Source of the DNA: Mantis religiosa
Taxonomy: Eukaryota > Arthropoda > Insecta > Mantodea > Mantidae
Assembly (NCBI GenBank): GCA_030765055.1
Contig: JAUKNK010000058.1
Span: forward strand, 651,001 to 715,000
Reading direction: 5' to 3'
DNA: 64,000 nucleotides
Shown here: one piece after another, positions 21,638-32,664 of the stretch
Layout: each line of letters begins with the position of its first letter
Position numbering within the stretch: position 1 is the stretch's first letter
Notes under the pieces: generated by a model
The model's database searches: none
Seen by the model: the letters and a program-made list of their open reading frames with translations, nothing else
What the model was told of the DNA's origin: nothing
Program-made: the position numbers and the translations under genes

Positions 21638-21680
21638 ATTGGATTTTTCATGTTGACTCTATCCATCAAACAAATGTCTT

Positions 21681-22809
21681 ACCTGTGAAAATACAAGAAC
21701 CTAAATCTTAATTCATGTCCTACTATTTCGAAAGCAGAAACTTTATTAACTTCAATTTAAGAAACTACAGATCATCGTCCTTTGTATCATTTATCTAAGG
21801 CGTAAACTGTTTGATTTACAAGGCCGTGATATCATCAGTTTGGCAGTTGTTTAAATTTAGTCTGTGTACAAAATAGTGAGTTGCTTTCTCAATGGTATTT
21901 TAAGACAACAAAGTAAGCTGCACTGAGAAAGAAGAAGAAAATAGTTATGTGGAAAATATCAACAGTGTGAGGGAATGCGCATGAATTAGAATGGCCATTC
22001 AAATTTGTAATAATTTGGGCTGAGTGGTCTATGACCAAAGTTGTACTTCAGGTTAGAATAATTACTGATGTTATATATTTGGTAGTGGATATAAAAAAGG
22101 CATGTTTTGATGTATGGTGGTGGTAGTTAAAATTATTTATGTTGATCTGGCGAGGTTGTTTTGTATATGCAGTGTTCAAATGAACAAAACAAACTGATTG
22201 TGTTAGCCTCATTATCCTGAATGAGCTTCATAAATCCGTTAGAAGATGTTTCTTCTGACATGTCCATGTTTCAGTGAATGTTGGAAGAACAAACTCTTAG
22301 TTTTTTAAATTCAATTTTGCTATCCAATGTAGCGTAAAGCATTGTGTCGTATTTAACTGTGTCTGCATTGCCGTCTCTGGTAGAGTTGTAATGGTCAGGG
22401 CCACATGGATTACGTCCATAAAGGTCAGGTACAACAGCTACTCTCGTATTTAACAACTTTTTAGTGGATGTGCGAAAGTTAACAAATGTATAATATGTTG
22501 TTTTCCCAGACGTGATATAACAGTACTTGGTAAAAGTGTACTTTAATGGCGTAGCAATATGGCGGACGTGACTTCATGGCTCGAGCGTTGCCAACATCCA
22601 AAGCATGCTTTTGCGGAAAACACTAACACTACGTAGGCAAACTAACGATACTGTAATACCTAACGAAACTGAGTTTTTCAAGTGTTTCAAATGGAAAGAT
22701 CTTTGTCCTTGAGCGCTGCTAGGTGTGCAACCAATCGGAGGCCTGTGGTATTGTCGTATTGCATTTCCGCTAAGTGCAGTGTGAAGAGCACCAACCTAAT
22801 CAGTCTGTA
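21681..22809. other. No gene recognised
   Basis: About 1.1 kb of AT-rich sequence with no supportable coding region. Short ORFs (for example minus 22456-22271) show no domain. The right end supplies the left copy of the next SINE's target duplication. Confidence 0.4.
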
Positions 22810-23034
22810 ATTTTTTGTTGTTGTAATTCACGTCTTGCAACGTTAAGTCATATCTGATGATGAATGGAATGAGTGAAATGATGCTCAAAAGAGCCCAGGA
22901 TCCATGGAGTTTACAGTTACCCAACATTCATCTTTTAGGATAAGCGAAAAGCTCAGAAAAAAAACTTATCCAGGTAACTCACCCTGACCAAGATTCGAAC
23001 TCGGGACCTCTTGAATGTGAGGCAGACGTGCTAC
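22810..23034 (-). mobile_element. tRNA-derived SINE (family 2)
   Basis: Flanked by AATCAGTCTGTA (22798-22809) and AATCAATCTGTA (23035-23046), a 12-bp duplication with one mismatch. On the minus strand it begins TAGCACGTCTGCCTCA, has a B box AGTTCGAATCTTGG and the body AGGGTGAGTTACCTGGATAAG. The same body occurs at 48350-48565. Confidence 0.75.
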
Positions 23035-23119
23035 AATCAATCTGTACAAAATACTATTTGCGCTAAGACAAAACTTCAGATTTTGCCAAAACTGATCCAT
23101 GTGGAAGGTAGATAGTGAT

Positions 23120-24427
23120 TTAACATCAAACGAGACTAGTTAAATCACTGCATCCCAGCATTAATCAACTCCCACCGTTGATAGAAAAATGGCTCCAATC
23201 ACTTGGAATGGCATCACCTGAAATTTCAGACTACATTGAACTAACCAAATTATGCATAGAACAAAATTTTTTCCAGTTTCAAACAAAATATTTCCACCAA
23301 ACTTCACGGGTTAGCAATGGGCAACCCCCTATCACCCTTCCTGGCCGATCTGTACATGAGTGCATTAGAAATAAGGACCAACAGAGGTTTCCCTTGGATG
23401 TTCAAACTCTGGCAACGATATGTAGATGACATCTTTGCAATAGTACCAAGAAAACACATCAGTGATGCACTAAAACTTTTAAATATCCAAGAAAAAAAGC
23501 ATCAAGTTCACTGTAGAAATAGAAAAAGACGAGTATTTACCATTTTTTGATCTAAAAATAATGAGGAATAAAAACTGACTAAACTTTGGCATTTACAGAA
23601 AATCAACACAGACAACTATATAAAAGTTAATGGCTACAACCCAAGATCCCACAAACAGGCAATCTTCAATAGTTTAGCACACAAACTGGTAAACATCCCT
23701 CTCACAGCAGAAGATTACAAAACAGAATACATCAAAATAATTGAAATAGCCCAAAAAAATAACTTTCCCAAAGCATTAGTAGACAAAAAGGTGAACTTAG
23801 CAAAAATGAAGAAGCTACTGAAGGAAACCACAACCCTCTCAGCTACAGAATCTAATATGATTTTCAAAAAATTCACTTACCATCCATGGGCCTATGATAA
23901 ATTCAAAAGGTCTTCAAAAAACAAAACATTCACCTAGCACCAGTCAACCATTTCTCCTTAAAATACCTAATTTGCTCAAACATCAAAGATGCCATTCCAT
24001 CTAACAAAAAATCTGGTATATATCAAATTGAATGCAATAAATTTATATTGGAAAAACCAAAAGAAATTTAGAAACAAGGGCAAAGGAACACTTTAGAAAC
24101 ATAAAATATAAACAATTAGAAAAATCAGTAGTTGCCACACATTTTGGGGAAAAAAACCACAACATAAATCCAGAACCAAAACTACTAAAACATACATCAG
24201 AATAACAAGAACTATCCACCTGGGAACAAATCTTCATTTCAAAAAATAGGACCAAAGTATTCAATTTCGACATCCCCCAGAAAGATTTGTTCAGCAAGTT
24301 CCTTGAACAGCCACCAGAGGAGACCTGTGTCAAAATATCGTCAACTACACCAATGAGAACCAGTCGAGAGCCGGCTGATGATAGAGGCAAAGCCTCAGAA
24401 ACATGTTCCGGAAAAATTGAAAAGTAA
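23120..24427 (+). pseudogene. Penelope-like element: RT and GIY-YIG endonuclease, 5' truncated
   Basis: Penelope RT starting inside the palm (VKSLHPSIN replaces the usual LFPSIP block). It continues LAMGNPLSPFLADLYMS and active site YVDDIFAIV, then the thumb (HPWAYDKF) and a GIY-YIG nuclease (SGIYQIECN, then a block corresponding to YIG.T.RN with a frameshift, then THFGEKNHNIN). The frame is broken at several points. It ends GKASETCSGKIEK and a stop at 24425-24427. The RT primes at nicks made by the attached nuclease in this superfamily. Confidence 0.85.
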
Positions 24428-24733
24428 GTGTTGTTTAGTGTCTTTAATCGACTCTCTTTAAAGTCAATTTATCATAACAACACTGTTTTCAACACTTCCA
24501 AGAAAGGAACTTCATTTCCTGTTTGCCTATGGAATGCTGTATGCTTATGTTTATGAATGAATGCGGGATAAGAAGCATTTATTTACTCTGGAGAGTTCAG
24601 ATCAATATCATTCAGTTGCTCTTAGCACAGCAGTAGAGTAACAGTTAAATAGTGCAATGGCTTCTTGCGGTGAATTTAGTGGCGAGTCAAAAGTCGGGTA
24701 TTGCGAAGTTAGGCTCGAAGCATTATTTTTAAG
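24428..24733. other. PLE 3' flank / no gene
   Basis: About 300 bp between the PLE stop and the transposase start. It probably includes the PLE tail. No coding signal is seen. Confidence 0.35.
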
Positions 24734-26056
24734 ATGTACACGTTCTTCAAAAAAATTGGCAATGAGGAATATAGAAATCAGCTTGATTTCAAAACTGCTC
24801 AACGGTTTACTGCTGAAGCATGTGGTGTAGGTAAAGCAAGTGTGTCCCCCATTTGTGGAGAGGCAAGAAAATTTGATCGCAGTGGTGTCCAGGTGTTTGT
24901 GTCGCCCAGGAAGCATGTTGGTCCTCCGAAGACAGTTGCAAATTTAAGTGAGTTTGACAAGGACCATATAAGTAGAACTGTGTTCGGGTTTTTGACCAAG
25001 GTGAACTTCCAACTATACAGAAAATAACATGCACTCTTAGAACCAACATTTCATACACTGGATCAAAATCGACTTTCAGAATTTTGAGGAGATAATGGTT
25101 CAGGTCCAGAAGGACATGATGGGTGTCAATTTTTAATGGAGAGTAGTGTCATTGTTGCGGCACGATTAAAATTCTTATACAAATTGTATGATATTAGACA
25201 TTCTGGTGATGCGAGACCTAACTTTTACTTGAATGAGACATGGGTAAATAATAGTCACACTCAAAAGTCAATCTGGCAAGACTCCTCATAAAAGGGTGAC
25301 CTAAGTGTACCTGTTGGGAAAGGTGTCGGCTCATCATTTGTCATGCTGGATCCGCGAAGACAGAGTTCCTGCCAGAAAGCAAATTGATTTTTCTCTCCAA
25401 AAGTACCTCAGACTATCATGAAGAGATGATAGTTGACATATGGTTTTTTAACAGATTCTTAAATTATTTAAAAGAGGAAAGCATTGTTATAATGGATAAT
25501 GGACTATATCATTCGGTTATTGTAAGTAAAATACCAAATTTGGCCAGCAGAATAAACAAAATTGTTGAATGGTTACGAAAAAGGGGGGTTGAATTTTCAA
25601 AAGCAGAAACTAAAAGTGAGTTATTCCAAAGAGTACTTCCGTTTAAAAACACAGCAAAAATGTATCAGCTGGATCACCTTGCAGTTGAAATGGGAAACCA
25701 GGTAATACACCTCTGACCTTACCACTGCCAATATAATCCAATTGAGTTGGTGTGGGCTAAAATACAAAGGGGGGTTTCAAACAGAAATAATACTTTTAAA
25801 CTGATGAACGTTGAACAACTTGTTCATGAAGAAATTGACAAGATAACTCAAGAGGACTGGGAAAACTGCATAAGGCATGCAGAACACCTTCAAGAAGACA
25901 ATTTTAAGAAAGAAATAGCACACGCTGAGATTTTAGATCTTATAATCATAAATTTGTGAGACAGACGATGAAGACAGTGACAGTGACCAATTGTCTCTTG
26001 ATGTAAGTGACACTGAGAGCGATATGGATGAGCCACTTGTTGTTCCATTAGATTAG
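24734..26056 (+). pseudogene. Tc1/mariner-IS630-type transposase (DDE_3-like)
   Basis: An amino-terminal helix-turn-helix-like part (TAEACGVGKASVSPICGEAR) is followed by a linker (FDKDHISRTVFGF). The catalytic region has FYLNETWVNNSHTQKS, where related proteins have DETW, so the first aspartate reads Asn. It continues IVIMDNGLYHSV (second Asp) and CQYNPIELVWAKIQRGV (third acidic residue, Glu). The tail is strongly acidic (DDEDSDSDQLSLDVSDTESD) and ends at a stop at 26054-26056. Stops at about 25028, 25110-25290 and 25714 break the frame. Confidence 0.8.
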
Positions 26057-26082
26057 AAAAACAGAGAGTTCATAAACTATTG

Positions 26083-26335
26083 TTATAGTTATTAAAAGCA
26101 GAAGCATTATTAACAGTGAAGTGTTCTTCATTTTTGAGTTTGATTTATGAGTCACTATGTTTACACTCAAACTTCACTTGTTGTATAATTGAAACGTTTT
26201 CAAGATCATTTGATCTCATCCTCAGCTGTTTGGTAACTAAATGAACATTCATCTTCTTCTACTACTACTACGGTGCTCCGATCTCCCTAGCACCAGATGG
26301 CAGAGGGATCGGAAGTGGAAGATCTCTGTGACGTT
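26083..26335 (-). mobile_element. PLE 3'-end fragment
   Basis: The minus strand matches the terminal PLE segment seen at 44.5-45.4 kb and 62.9-63.2 kb. It has the end of the GIY-YIG protein (GATGAGATCAAATGATCTTG), a spacer with TTACTTGTTG-type words and the tail AACAGTGAAGTGTTCTTC. It is present here as a single, non-inverted copy. Confidence 0.7.
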
Positions 26336-26524
26336 ATTGCATATCAACATAACTGTATGTCATTAAAGTACACCTTTACCCAGTATGTTTATTTAATGTC
26401 ACTGCAATTCCTGTTCTTAATTTGTTATCAAAACCCGCATGTCATATATTCTACATGTATCATGATTTACTGACAACAAGAAACAAACAACATGGCGGCA
26501 TATAGTATATTAACGTGAAGCAAG

Positions 26525-27004
26525 ATGCAGGAAAACTTAGAAAATTCAAGTTTCAATTTAAATATGGTTGAAAAGAAAAATGACTACGTGCAAAAGAAGT
26601 GCAAGGAAAGATGTGAAAATGAAGGTAACATTAAAATCGCCAAAGAAATCATGAAAACAAAATTTAACGGAAACCAAGCTGGACCGCCAAAACAAAGCCT
26701 AAAAACACGTGACGAGGATACAATAACATCGCTTCAGCTGGTGATAGATATCCTAAACAAAGATCTAAAAAGAGCAAGAGAAGAAATTGCCTCCTTAAAA
26801 CTAGAAAAGGAAGGTGAAAAAGAACAAATAAGGCTATTAAAAATGGAAAATGAAGGGCTAAAGAGTCAAATAGGGAACTTGATGAGATCGCGGGACATAA
26901 CCTCAAACGCTATCATCTTGAAAAACAGTTTTGAACTATTAGATCAACTAGAGGAAGAAAAATCTTTCCTAAACGTGGAATCAAGCAAAGAAACTTCCTG
27001 GTAA
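26525..27004 (+). pseudogene. LINE ORF1 part 1, coiled coil
   Basis: From ATG 26525 the frame gives 159 codons rich in Lys/Glu with heptad-like leucine/isoleucine spacing (LQLVIDILNKDLKRAREEIA). It ends at a TAA at 27002-27004. The same frame is open again immediately after, running through a Lys/Arg/Glu-rich stretch into the esterase, so the TAA looks like one nonsense change inside a longer ORF1. Coiled coils in ORF1 usually serve multimerisation on RNA. Confidence 0.7.
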
Positions 27005-28149
27005 AATTCGCGGTATAAATGGAGAAACAAACAAACACCACAACAGAAGATACAGGATAAAGAGAGAAGCAAGAAGGAGGAGAAGAGAGAAGAAAGAAAA
27101 AGTATACTAGTGTGTGGTGACTCAATGATAAAAAACGTAGTGTTAAGCAGTAATGATACAACAGTGAAAGTGTTTAGGGGTGTGAAAGCTGAATACATGA
27201 CAAACCTACTTGACAAAGAAGAAAGCAAGGACAAAATAAACACATTAGTGCTACATGTAGGCACAAATGACGTCTACAAGTCCTGGGGACCAGATGATGT
27301 CATGGGTGAAGTGTATAGTGTGATAAGACATGCAAAAAAGTGCTTCCCATCTGCAACTGTAGTTGTAAATGGTATAGTAAGAAGAAGAGATGTAGGCAAG
27401 AGATACATAGATGACATTAATGAGGGAATACGTTGGGCTTGTGATGCCCTCAAAGCAGTTTTTGTAGATGTAAATAAATTTTTGGATGATAGTTGTCTAG
27501 GAAGGGATGGCCTTCATTTAAATAGGAAGGGATCTCTTATATTAGGAAAAGTATCACAATACTTTAAACATAATATTCTCATGCAAGGGAAACTGAAAGT
27601 GGTTTTAGGTGATGACAAAAGAGACCCCTTAAGAAAAATTGAAGAAAGGAAATATTTTGGCAAAACAAGCAAACAAAACCCTGAAAATGTTATTGTAGGA
27701 TGTAATTTTCACAACAGTGTAAAGATAAACAAAGGTGGATTAAAACAAAAGGACAGTAATATAAAAATATTACATCAAAATTGTCAGGATACAAGTAATA
27801 AACGAATGTCTATGGACCTAAGTAGATCACTTAAAATATTTCATCAAAATTTTCAATGTTTAAGGAATAAAAAAGCCAATTTAGAAACATTGCTGCATGA
27901 CCACAGGGATTTAGATGTAATCTGTATCTCTGAGCACCGGTTAAATGAAAACGAAATTGAATTTTTCACAATACCAAATGTTTATTTAATAACTGAATTC
28001 TGTAGGAAAACTATAAGGCATGGAGGTACATGTATGTATGTAAATTCCAATATAGTGGCTAAACCTTGCACATATTTCCCAGATTTAAATATTGAAGGAA
28101 AATTTGAGTCTTGCACAGTAGAATTAACACATTTTAATTTATTTAATTA
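27005..28149 (+). pseudogene. LINE esterase (SGNH) fused in frame to endonuclease
   Basis: In the same frame as the coiled coil: SILVCGDSMIKNVVLS holds the GDS nucleophile motif, NTLVLHVGTNDVY the GTND motif and LGRDGLHLNRKG the D..H motif of SGNH/GDSL hydrolases. Without any stop it runs on into LSRSLKIFHQNFQCLRNKKANLETLL, the usual start of LINE ORF2 endonuclease, with DVICISEHRL (catalytic Glu) and GGTCMYVN. It ends at 28149, where the PLE pair is inserted. The near-repeat ILHQNCQ/IFHQNFQ at the fusion point is notable. Confidence 0.8.
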
Positions 28150-28199
28150 TAGATGAGTCGTATTTTTTACTCATCTGCTTCACTTTCGTACCTATTTTG

Positions 28200-29749
28200 A
28201 GGACATGTTTCGCAAATCATCGCTTGCATCTATGGCTCTTGTGCGACTGAAGTTAGATCCAGCGGTGTGGGTAATTCTGGGGTTGTTGCTGCCATCTGTT
28301 GATCTAGTGATGAACTTAAATGTGGGATTCTCTTCTAGCGGGATTTCAAAGTTCATTAGTTGGTTTTTCTATGTATATCCTCTCCCATATGACGAGTTCA
28401 CTATGTTTTTGTAGGTATTTTAGTAATTCTGTGTTATCTTCAATTTCATGATTTTCAGACCAGAAATGAGCTGCTATTGCGGACTTATCAATATTTTTGT
28501 ATCTTAAGTGCCTGAAGTGTTCTTTCTTTCTAGTGCCTATGTTTCTTTTTGTCCTCCCTATGTAAATTTTTTCACAGTCTTTACACTTAATCTTGTAAAT
28601 GCCTGACTTTTCCTCTGGTTTTATCTTATCAGTATTATTACTGTGAAGTAGGTTTTTAATGTTGTAATTGTTTTTTGGTGCCAATGTTATATTGTATTTC
28701 TTGAATATTTTTTGGAACTTTTTTGTGGCCCAGGGGTGGTAAGTAAATTTAGCAAATCTAATTTCTTGTTTTATTGGTGTGAGAGCTGTGATCTGTTTTA
28801 ATCTCTTTTGAAGTTTGAATAATTTTAGTTTTTTATCTACAAGGTTTTTTCCATATCCATTTTTAAATGCAGTTTTTAAGATTTGATGGTATTTGTTTTG
28901 ATATTCTTGCTGGCTGAGAGGTAGATTTACTAATCTGTGTGTCAGACTGTTGATGGTTGCATGTTTGTGTGGAATTGGGTTGAAACTATTTGCTTTGATG
29001 TAATTATCTGTGTGTGTTGCTTTTCTATGAATGCCAAATTCTAGTTTTTCATTGCTTTTTGTGATTTTAAGATCTAAAAAAGGTAGAGTACAGTCCTCTT
29101 CAGTTTCCACTGTGAATTGTATGCTGGGTTCTTGCAGGTTGAGTAGTTTCAAAGCATCATCTATTAGTTTGTAGGGCACTATTGCAAAGATGTCTACGTA
29201 TCTGTACCATGTTTTAAACATATGAGGGAAGGCTTTAGTAATATGTGTTTTGAAAAAGCTCATGTATAGATTGGCCAAAAATGGTGATAGCGGGCTTCCC
29301 ATAGCTAGTCCTGAAATTTGTTTATAATATTTTCCATTGAAGACAAAATAATTTTGATGTATACATAATTCAGTCATTGCGAAATATTCTTCTATTGCAT
29401 TGGCATTCAGGTTTATAGAATTTAGCCATTTTTTCAGTTGAATCAAAAGTTTGTCTAATGGAATGCTAGGGAAGAGGGAGCGGACATCAAAGGATACTAA
29501 AGTGTCATGAGGTTTTAGTTTAAGATTTTGAATTTTTTCTACCAGGTCTAAAGAGTTTTTTATACTCAGAGTATGGAATTGTGGAAAGGACTGAAATTTT
29601 TTGGATAGCCATTTTGCCAGAAGGTAAGTAGGAGTGTTTATATTATTTACAATGGGTCTCATGGGTATGTTGGGTTTGTGTATTTTAGGTAAACCATATA
29701 GTCTTGGATATGGAAAAAACCTTGTAGATAAAAAACTAAAATTATTCAA
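28200..29749 (-). pseudogene. PLE left arm: RT and GIY-YIG endonuclease
   Basis: The long minus-strand ORF 29749-28346 (467 codons, of which the first 15 or so lie in the opposite arm) carries the Penelope RT blocks YGLPKIHKPNIPMRPIV, SFDVRSLFPSIPLDKLL, GLAMGSPLSPFLANLYMS, and active site WYRYVDIFAIV, where one D of YVDD is missing. The thumb (TYHPWATKKFQK) and a GIY-YIG nuclease (SGIYKIKCKDCEKIYIGRTK, then AAHFWSENHEI) follow. An 8-bp deletion relative to the right arm causes a frameshift and stop at 28346. The remainder to 28200 matches the end of the right arm (ASDDLRNMSSK). Confidence 0.85.
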
Positions 29750-30380
29750 ACTTCAAAAGAGATTAAAACAGATCACAGCTCTCACACCAATAAAACAAGA
29801 AATTAGATTTGCTAAATTTACTTACCACCCCTGGGCCACAAAAACGTTCCAAAAAATATTCAAGAAATACAATATAACATTGGCACCAAAAAACAATTAC
29901 AACATTAAAAACCTAGTTCACAGTAATAATACGGATAAGATAAAACCAGAGGAAAAGTCAGGCATTTACAAGATTAAGTGTAAAGACTGTGAAAAAATTT
30001 ACATAGGGAGGACAAAAAGAAACATAGGCACTAGAAAGAAAGAACACTTCAGGCACTTAAGATACAAAAATATTGATAAGTCCGCAATAGCAGCTCATTT
30101 CTGGTCTGAAAATCATGAAATTGAAGATAACACAGAATTACTAAAATACCTACAAAAACATAGTGAACTCGTCATATGGGAGAGGATATACATAGAAAAA
30201 CATAACAACCAACTAATGAACTTTGAAATCCCGCTAGAAGAGAATCTCACATTCAAGTTCATCACTAGATCAACAGATGGCAGCAACAACCCCAGAATTA
30301 CCCACACCGCTGGATCTAACTTCAGTTGCACAAGAGCCTTAGATGCAAGCGATGATTTGCGAAACATGTCCTCAAAATAG
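29705..30380 (+). pseudogene. PLE right arm: RT thumb and GIY-YIG endonuclease
   Basis: Open plus-strand frame from the RT thumb (YGKNLVDKKLKLFKLQKRL) through the GIY-YIG nuclease (SGIYKIKCKDCEKIYIGRTK, KEHFRHLRYKNIDKSAIAAH) to SSK and a stop at 30378-30380. It has no palm domain, so it cannot act alone. The sequence is almost identical to the left arm over the shared part. Confidence 0.85.
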
Positions 30381-30474
30381 GTACGAAAGTGAAGCAGATG
30401 TGTAAAAAATACGACTCATCTATAATTTAATAATTTTTCGCTTCACTGTGGTGTTCCAATACAGTTAAATCTCG

Positions 30475-31837
30475 ACATTTTAATTTATTAATTACTTGTA
30501 TATATAGGCCCCCTAACAGTAGCCTTGACCTGCTTATTGACTGCTTGGAAATAATAAATCAAACAGCATTAAACAAAGGAAAGAAACATGTAATCATAGG
30601 TGATCTAAATGTAAACTTTCTAGATAGCACACCAAAACCACAGCTAATGTGCATGCTAAATTCTTTTGGAATGGAGCCAGTAGTATTTATGCCCACTAGA
30701 GTAACACCGCATTGTCAAACAGCACTACACCAAATTATTATAAACAAAACACTATGGGAGTATAGCTTGCAGGTAATTGAAACAGGATTTTCAGACCACT
30801 TAGCCCAGATTATAAGTATTAAAAGCAAAATCAGATGTACGTTACTAAACAAAAAGCTCGGCTATAAATACATAAGGATGATCAAAGAAAATAACTTAGA
30901 TTATTTAAATTACTTACTACAAAAACAGTCATGGGATCTAGTATACCAGTACCACTCAGTAGATGATGCATATAATGAGTTTTTTAATACTTTCAATTAT
31001 TGCCTTCAAACAGCATTACCAAAAACAAGAGTGCCAATTCGGCAACCAAAAAACAGATGGATAACACCTGGTATTATAAATTCAAGTCACAGAATGAAAT
31101 TTCTTAGTAAAATCATAAAAGCTGGAAATGTGTCGGAACAATTCGAACCCTACTATAAAAAATACAAACATATATATACCAAAGTATTGGTTGAAGCAAA
31201 AAAACTGCATAATGCAAGGTTTATACATGAGTCACAAAATAAATCAAAAGCCATGTGGACCTTAATTAAACGAGAAATTAAACAAGATAAGAATATCCCT
31301 GAGAATATACACCTTAGACACAAGGGAACTAAAATAAGTGACCCAAAACAAGTAGCCAATCTTTTTAATAACTATTACACAAATATAGTTCAAAATAGTT
31401 TGCATGATAGCCTGAAGAAAAATTTCCCACAGCCAAATAGATATCCAAAACAATGCAATAGTGTGTATTTAACCCCAGTCACAGAAATGGAGCTGGAAAG
31501 CATAATCAAGGGTTTGAAATGTAAATCATCTTGTGGTATTGATGAAATTCCTGACAGTGTTATAAAGAACTGCTACCAAAATTTAATAAAATCCCTATGT
31601 TACATAATAAACCTCTCACTATCAACAGGTGAATTTCCAGAAAAATTGAAGGTGGCTAAGGTGAAACCTCTCTTTAAGAAGGGGGAAGAATTTGATGTAG
31701 GTAACTCTAGACCTGTGTCACTACTATCCGTTTTTTCAAAACTAATAGAAAAAGTAATGTACGTCAGACTTACATCATTCCTTGATAAACACAGTATAAT
31801 AACAAACAACATGGATTTCGTAAAGACAAGTCAATAA
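30475..31837 (+). pseudogene. LINE endonuclease end, linker and RT fingers
   Basis: Resumes the LINE ORF2 after the PLE pair. IYRPPNS and HVIIGDLNVNFL are endonuclease motifs, TGFSDHLAQI is the SDH end. A linker (RWITPGIINSS, NLFNNYYTNIV) is followed by the RT start SSCGIDEIPDSVIKNC, VKPLFKKGEEFDVGNSRPVSLL and FSKLIEKVM. A frameshift at about 31820 ends the ORF inside the Q.GFRK motif. Confidence 0.85.
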
Positions 31838-32320
31838 ACACAGCAATAGCAGATTTTGTTAAACGTATATAGGAATCTATGGATAAAAAAGAAGAAAATA
31901 TTGGTATATTTTTAGATTTGTCAAAGGCATTCGACTTAGTTGACCACAACATTTTATTGGAAAAACTAGCTGTTATCGGTATACGTGGAGCAGTGAACAA
32001 GTGGTTTAAAGAATATTTAACATCCCAACAACAGATGGTAGAAATCACTTATACACATGTAAATACAAATGAAATTACAACTTATTTATCATCTATGGCA
32101 GCAATAAAATATGGTGTCCCCCAAGGTTCAATTCTTGGACCTGTTTTATTTCTGATATATATAACTGATCTAGAGGGTTCCTTAAAATATAGTTATCCAA
32201 CATTATTTGCTGATGATACAAACTTATATATTTCTGGTTACAACTTGAGATCCTTAATATTTAAAATAGAACAGACAGTGTCTGAATTGCTAAACTGGTG
32301 CAACATTAATAGATTATTAA
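31838..32320 (+). pseudogene. LINE RT palm
   Basis: After one stop at 31870 the frame reads GIFLDLSKAFDLVDHNILLE (first catalytic Asp), IKYGVPQGSILGPVLFLIY (template grip) and LFADDTNLYISG (active site). It ends at LLNWCNINRLL, where a SINE is inserted. Active-site residues are intact. Confidence 0.85.
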
Positions 32321-32664
32321 GTTAGTTACTAACACTCCCCACATGGCAACCTTGGCCTTCGGGGTAACCTCACCCCACCAAGTAATGACCGGACCCATTT
32401 CTCAGGTGGAGGCACCCAGAGGGCGGTGTCCATTACCTCCGATGATAGGGTGATAGTGAAGATGGCGGTGAGGTGAGAGGACCTACAGTTTTTACCGTGG
32501 ACTCCGAACCACGTTGGGCATAGGGGATACTTCACATGTGCTAGACAGAGGTGAAGGCGTGGATAGGGCCGACTTAAAATCGCCAACCCCAGAGCCGGGA
32601 ATCGAACTCGGGACCCTTAGAACGGGAGCCGCGAACGAAACCACCGCGCTACCCCGGCGCCCTG
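32321..32664 (-). mobile_element. tRNA-derived SINE (family 3) with 15-bp target duplication
   Basis: Bounded by TTAATAGATTATTAA at 32306-32320 and 32665-32679. On the minus strand it starts GGCGCCGGGGTAGCGCGGTGG (A-box region), has GAGTTCGATTCCCGG (B box), then a 250-bp body. No A-rich tail is evident. It interrupts the LINE RT in frame-neutral fashion only if excised. Confidence 0.85.

Larger units (their letters stand above)
20557..21667. mobile_element. Four-copy tRNA-like SINE composite (two minus, two plus)
   Basis: A 1,111-bp insertion bounded by AAACAAATGTCTT (20544-20556 and 21668-21680). It contains two direct copies of a 315-bp unit on the minus strand (phase anchors at 20561, 20876 and 21191), then one partial and one further copy on the plus strand. 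Each copy carries a 73-nt tRNA-like segment. The inversion joint lies near 21200, inside TTAATTGATGGGGAAATATA, and the fourth copy stops short at CTATCCATCAAA. The direct copies are almost identical, so the arrangement is recent. Confidence 0.8.
28150..30474. mobile_element. Inverted pair of Penelope-like elements inserted in the LINE
   Basis: The insertion is bounded by ACATTTTAATTTATTTAATTA (28129-28149) and the same sequence lacking one T (30475-30494). The left arm is a minus-strand PLE (28150 to about 29704), the right arm a shorter plus-strand PLE (about 29705-30474). About 710 bp is shared as inverted repeat (28150-28859 with 29705-30425). The 5'-truncated ends face each other and the GIY-YIG ends point outward. 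The LINE endonuclease frame resumes directly after the right duplication. Confidence 0.9.
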
